Shown here piece after piece: positions 61,202 to 64,000 of a stretch of DNA of 64,000 bases. The notes under the pieces were generated by a model. That model made no database searches, was not told where the DNA came from, and saw only the letters and a list, made by a program, of their open reading frames with translations. The stretch is from the NCBI GenBank assembly GCA_902363255.1, contig CABIZO010000004.1:434001-498000 (forward strand), written 5' to 3'. This stretch comes from Peptostreptococcaceae bacterium. GTDB lineage: Bacteria; Bacillota; Clostridia; Peptostreptococcales; Peptostreptococcaceae. Made by a program: the position numbers and the translations under genes. The number at the start of each line of letters is the position of its first letter. Within the stretch, counting starts at the first letter, position 1.

Positions 61202-62032
61202 TTATATACAAATCTGTTCTTCTATTTCTTCAAGTAATCTTTTTATTATGTAATCTTGACCTTTTCCAGTAACTCTAGTGGTTCTATGAGTAAATATACC
61301 TCTTGAGCCTCTTGATATACTTTCACTTACTTCAAATAACCCTCTTTCTACTGCTCTTTGACTTGGCTCTGTTTTTCCTTTTAATATAAGTCCCCAGGAT
61401 CTTAGCTTATCCCATAGCCTTCTTTCACCTATTATGAAATTTTCCTTAGATATAACTTTGGCTAATTCTCTTACTAAAATAGTATTTTTTGATTGAGCTA
61501 TTTGGTTTAAATATCTATCCTTTGACTCTACTTCATAAGACAAATACTGTACTTGCTTTTCTTTTTGAGCAAGTAATGCATCTTTTTCCTCGATAGTTTT
61601 TTGTGATATCATCAAAGCTTTTGCCATTATTGTTTTTTCATCATCTTCTTGACTTATTGGTATATATCCACCAGTTCTTCTTATTTGCGGTAAAACTTCA
61701 CTTGTAACCCAACGTTTGAATTTTTTCGCACTTGGTAGTTTACTTCCAATTATTAAACTATAAAGTCCACTTTCATTAATTAACCAACCACCACGTTGAC
61801 CTATTTGTTTATAATCAAACTCGATACCGTTTTGGTATTGAGTTCCGTCTACCATAATCCTGTCTTCTTCATCAATATGTCTAAGAATATCTCTATTTTG
61901 ATTTGCATATCCTAACACTTCTGCTACATCTTTTCCAACAAACCAAGGTTCATTATTAATTTCTAAAGTTCTTATTTCTCCAAACTCATTACTTCTAAAA
62001 GTTTTAAAACTTTGGTATAAACTACTTTGCAT
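61202..62032 (-). CDS. Phage antirepressor (BRO-N + ANT/KilAC)
   Basis: A 276-residue antirepressor. The BRO-N domain spans residues about 12-115 (EIRTLEINNEPWFVGKDVAE, GGWLINESGLYSLIIGSK, FKRWVTSEVLPQIRRTGGYI). A coiled middle follows, then the ANT domain (IAQSKNTILVRELAKVISKE, FIIGERRLWDKLRSWGLI). It counteracts phage repressors and helps the switch to lytic growth. One CI-like operator (62052-62066) lies just before it. Confidence 0.9.
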   Translation of the reverse strand: MQSSLYQSFKTFRSNEFGEIRTLEINNEPWFVGKDVAEVLGYANQNRDILRHIDEEDRIMVDGTQYQNGIEFDYKQIGQRGGWLINESGLYSLIIGSKLPSAKKFKRWVTSEVLPQIRRTGGYIPISQEDDEKTIMAKALMISQKTIEEKDALLAQKEKQVQYLSYEVESKDRYLNQIAQSKNTILVRELAKVISKENFIIGERRLWDKLRSWGLILKGKTEPSQRAVERGLFEVSESISRGSRGIFTHRTTRVTGKGQDYIIKRLLEEIEEQICI

Positions 62033-62051
62033 TTTTATCCTCTCCTTTTTA

Positions 62052-62066
62052 AGAACTATTTGTTCG
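62052..62066. promoter_or_regulatory. Operator copy between cro and antirepressor genes
   Basis: AGAACTATTTGTTCG, a copy of the immunity-region operator with one changed base, overlapping the antirepressor leader. Suggests direct repression of the antirepressor by the prophage repressor. Confidence 0.6.
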
Positions 62067-62067
62067 T

Positions 62068-62262
62068 TTAATTTCCAAAAAAAATTTCATCTAATGTTGC
62101 ATCTAATATTACAGCTATTTTTTTAGCTAAAAATATTCCAGGATTTCTTTTTCCTCTTTCTATCATAGATATATAATCTTTTGTAACCCCTGTCATTTTA
62201 GCTAGTTCTAATTGAGTTATATTCTTTCTAGTTCTATATAACTTTAGGTTGCTTTTGAACAT
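62068..62262 (-). CDS. Cro-like XRE regulator
   Basis: A 64-residue protein made of one HTH_3 domain: LYRTRKNITQLELAKMTGVT and DYISMIERGKRNPGIF. GGAGG lies before ATG 62262. Divergent from the CI-like gene, it is the first gene of the lytic transcript and probably acts as Cro. Confidence 0.88.
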   Translation of the reverse strand: MFKSNLKLYRTRKNITQLELAKMTGVTKDYISMIERGKRNPGIFLAKKIAVILDATLDEIFFGN

Positions 62263-62279
62263 CTGTCGCCTCCTTTTTT

Positions 62280-62432
62280 AGAACTATTTGTTCTGTTTAT
62301 ATTTAATATAATATAGAACTATTTGTTCTTTGTCAATATAATTCAAGAACTTTTTATTCTTTTTTATTTTATTAGTTTCTCTTTATCGAACAATATGTTA
62401 TATTTAACTTATTAAAAAGAACAATTTGTTTA
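62280..62432. promoter_or_regulatory. Immunity operator cluster, five inverted repeats
   Basis: AGAAC-N5-GTTCT sites at 62280-62294, 62315-62329, 62346-62360, 62387-62401 and 62418-62432; the first two are perfect, the others have one to three changes. They fill the divergent cro/cI promoter region. Spacing (35, 31, 41, 31) suggests pairwise cooperative binding. Confidence 0.75.
62308..62336 (-). promoter_or_regulatory. Early lytic promoter (PR-like)
   Basis: TTGACA (62336-62331), 17-bp spacer, TATTAT (62313-62308) on the minus strand. A perfect operator (62315-62329) occupies the spacer, so repressor binding would exclude polymerase. Confidence 0.7.
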
Positions 62433-62451
62433 TTTTATATGGAGGTAAAAT

Positions 62452-62856
62452 ATGTTTGGAAATAGATTAAAATCATTAAGAAAGAGTTCTGGTTATACTC
62501 AAAAAGAACTTGGAGAAAAATTAAATGTTTCTGGAAGAGTCATTGGCTACTATGAATCAAATGAAAGATTTCCTGATAAAGATACTCTTACAGATATAGC
62601 TGATTTTTTTAAGGTATCTGTCGATTATCTTCTTGGTAGAACTGATATAAAAAACAATGCTGATGATAATAAATTAAATATAGATGAAAATGAAAAAGAT
62701 GTTGAAGAATTACTTGAAGAAACAATGAGTCAAATTCTTAACCAAGATGGTCTTATGCTTAATGGTCAAATAGTTGATGATAATGACCTTATACTTTTAA
62801 GAAATGCTCTTAAAAATGGAATTGAATATGTAAAGAGTATGAAATCTAAAAAGTAA
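62452..62856 (+). CDS. CI-like phage repressor
   Basis: A 134-residue regulator with N-terminal HTH_3 (LKSLRKSSGYTQKELGEKLN, RVIGYYESNERFPDKDTL, FKVSVDYLLGRTD) and a short acidic C-terminal helical domain in place of a LexA-like peptidase. This form is typical of repressors cleaved or removed by a partner ImmA-type protease, and the next gene encodes one. GGAGG precedes ATG 62452. Confidence 0.88.
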   Translation: MFGNRLKSLRKSSGYTQKELGEKLNVSGRVIGYYESNERFPDKDTLTDIADFFKVSVDYLLGRTDIKNNADDNKLNIDENEKDVEELLEETMSQILNQDGLMLNGQIVDDNDLILLRNALKNGIEYVKSMKSKK

Positions 62857-62868
62857 GGAGTATTTGAT

Positions 62869-63312
62869 ATGAGTAGAATAAAAAACATAGTAAACGATTT
62901 AGTAAAAAAATATGATACTCGTAATCCTTATGAATTATGTGACTTTTTAGATATACCTATACTTTATAATAACTTAGGAAATATTAAAGGACTTTTTCAA
63001 AATGTCCAAGAATCACCTGTAATTCATTTAAATAATTCTCTATCTGAGGATGAACTTAAACCTGTACTTGCACATGAACTTGGACACGCTCTATTACATA
63101 AAGAGTTTAATGTTTGCTTTTTAAATAACTATACATTTTGCATTACTGATAAATTTGAGAGTGAAGCAAACAAATTTGCTGCTCATCTATTAATAGAAGA
63201 TAAAGATCTAGATACTTTTTCTTCTGGCTATGAATATGTAACTATAGAACAATTAAGCAAGAACTTTTGTGTTCCAGAAGAGTTTATTATGTATAAGATG
63301 AGGCAATTTTAA
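62869..63312 (+). CDS. ImmA/IrrE-family metallopeptidase
   Basis: A 147-residue zinc peptidase with HELGH (His69, Glu70, His73) and downstream EANKFAAHLLI as third-ligand region. ImmA proteins cut the phage or ICE repressor after DNA damage and so start induction. Twelve bases after the CI-like gene in the same direction, hence a repressor-antirepressor pair. Confidence 0.9.
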   Translation: MSRIKNIVNDLVKKYDTRNPYELCDFLDIPILYNNLGNIKGLFQNVQESPVIHLNNSLSEDELKPVLAHELGHALLHKEFNVCFLNNYTFCITDKFESEANKFAAHLLIEDKDLDTFSSGYEYVTIEQLSKNFCVPEEFIMYKMRQF

Positions 63313-63392
63313 TAAATACTCTGTTATATATGGCTTATAGCCATTAATATAAATTTTCATTTTACATTTAATATTTGGAGGAGGAATAAACA

Positions 63393-64000
63393 GTGAAAAT
63401 CAACAAAAAAATATTAGGGTTAATAATTGTAGCATCAATATCATTCGCATTTACTGGATGTAGTTCTAATAGTAGCAACTCAGATACACAACAAAGTGTA
63501 GAAACTTCATCTAATGATATTGACTTAAGTAATTTAAGTACATATGAAGATGTTAAGTTAGCATATGAACAAAATCTAGAAAAAATAATGAATAAAGAAC
63601 AGGTACAGCAACTAGATAATATAACATTTAATAATGTTTTAGAATATGCAAAAAAATCGTCTGATATTGTATCAACTATTGAAAATGATAGTGATAAAAT
63701 TTCAACTATTGATAAATTAGTTTCAATAGATGATTTAAGTAATAATACATCTCAAGATGTCATGGAAGAATGTCTAAAATATATTATAAGTGAGTATGAA
63801 AAAAATAATTTACAAGATGAAAATAAAATATTTGAATATCAATATATTACAAGATATCTAGATAAAAGATTAGATAATCATAAAAATATGAAAGATGCTG
63901 ATGATATGGTATTCGATATGTATCAAATAACAAAGGATACTATTAGAGGTGATTCATCTAGTATCGATTCAAATTTAAAACAAATTAATGATAAAATTAA
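63393..64000 (+). CDS. Lipoprotein, incomplete at window end
   Basis: The frame starts at GTG 63393 after GGAGGAGG and runs open past base 64,000 (about 202 codons seen). A lipoprotein signal (INKKILGLIIVASISFAF, lipobox FTGC) is followed by a Ser/Asn-rich linker and a helical, acidic domain. It sits in the lysogeny module behind ImmA, where prophages carry cargo expressed in the lysogen, such as superinfection-exclusion lipoproteins. Family not recognised. Confidence 0.7.
   Translation, partial: MKINKKILGLIIVASISFAFTGCSSNSSNSDTQQSVETSSNDIDLSNLSTYEDVKLAYEQNLEKIMNKEQVQQLDNITFNNVLEYAKKSSDIVSTIENDSDKISTIDKLVSIDDLSNNTSQDVMEECLKYIISEYEKNNLQDENKIFEYQYITRYLDKRLDNHKNMKDADDMVFDMYQITKDTIRGDSSSIDSNLKQINDKI

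Larger units (their letters stand above)
32200..64000. mobile_element. Siphovirus-type prophage (left boundary approximate, right end outside window)
   Basis: A continuous block of lysis, tail, head, packaging, recombination, replication and immunity genes in standard siphophage order, read right to left on the minus strand, with CI-like repressor and ImmA/IrrE on the plus strand at the right. All core structural modules appear intact, so it could be inducible. The integrase and right att site are expected beyond 64,000. The left border is set by the change from chromosomal genes to the lysis module; no att repeat can be proven from one end. Confidence 0.9.

Overview
The window is AT-rich, low-GC Firmicute DNA and most likely a clostridium of the Peptostreptococcaceae type. 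Supporting signs are strong AGGAGG ribosome sites, frequent TTG/GTG starts, hairpin-plus-T-run terminators, a hisZ-G-C-B-H-A-F-IE operon with the short HisG/HisZ pair, a DUF1540 protein, a Tet(M)-like GTPase and a resident siphophage-type prophage. No rRNA, tRNA, CRISPR array or insertion sequence was found.

Bases 1-32,200 are chromosomal. In order they hold: a YtrA-type GntR regulator with a DUF1648 membrane protein, convergent with an ABC exporter that carries the same palindromic operator; a TSUP permease and a lysophospholipase-like hydrolase; a YgjP-type metallopeptidase and a ribosome-protection GTPase; an AraC regulator and a GltS-type symporter; PlsC; a Na/Pi cotransporter preceded by four 11-bp-phased Pho-box half sites; a MoaA-like radical SAM protein; NSS and EamA transporters; a PrsA-like foldase and a polysaccharide deacetylase; the histidine operon (28,926 down to 22,954) preceded by a 27-codon leader peptide with three consecutive His codons and an intrinsic terminator; an azoreductase; and a Fic-fold protein with a degraded active site. 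At about 31.79 kb two gene fragments lie head to head, probably marking the host/prophage border or an older recombination scar.

From about 32.2 kb to the right edge lies a Siphoviridae-type prophage. Nearly all its genes are on the minus strand and run right to left: Cro-like regulator, antirepressor, replication genes (Phg_2220_C-type initiator, DnaB, SSB), a RinA/ArpU-like regulator, a tyrosine and a serine recombinase, TerS/TerL, portal, MuF-type minor head protein, scaffold, capsid, head-tail connectors, tail tube, tail chaperones, tape measure, a 1684-residue tail-tip protein, XhlA, holin and amidase. On the plus strand at the right end are the CI-like repressor, an ImmA/IrrE protease and an unfinished lipoprotein. 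The integrase and right attachment site are probably beyond base 64,000.

The most interesting items are the His leader-peptide attenuator; a 40-residue phage protein with the Spo0E SQELD signature; a start-less Acb2/Tad1-like hairpin frame between terS and the terminase; a MuF protein with a C-terminal effector-like domain and a small downstream gene; a moron with its own promoter and terminator inside the tail operon; six 11-bp tandem repeats after the RinA-like gene; and a phage gene that seems to start at AUA.
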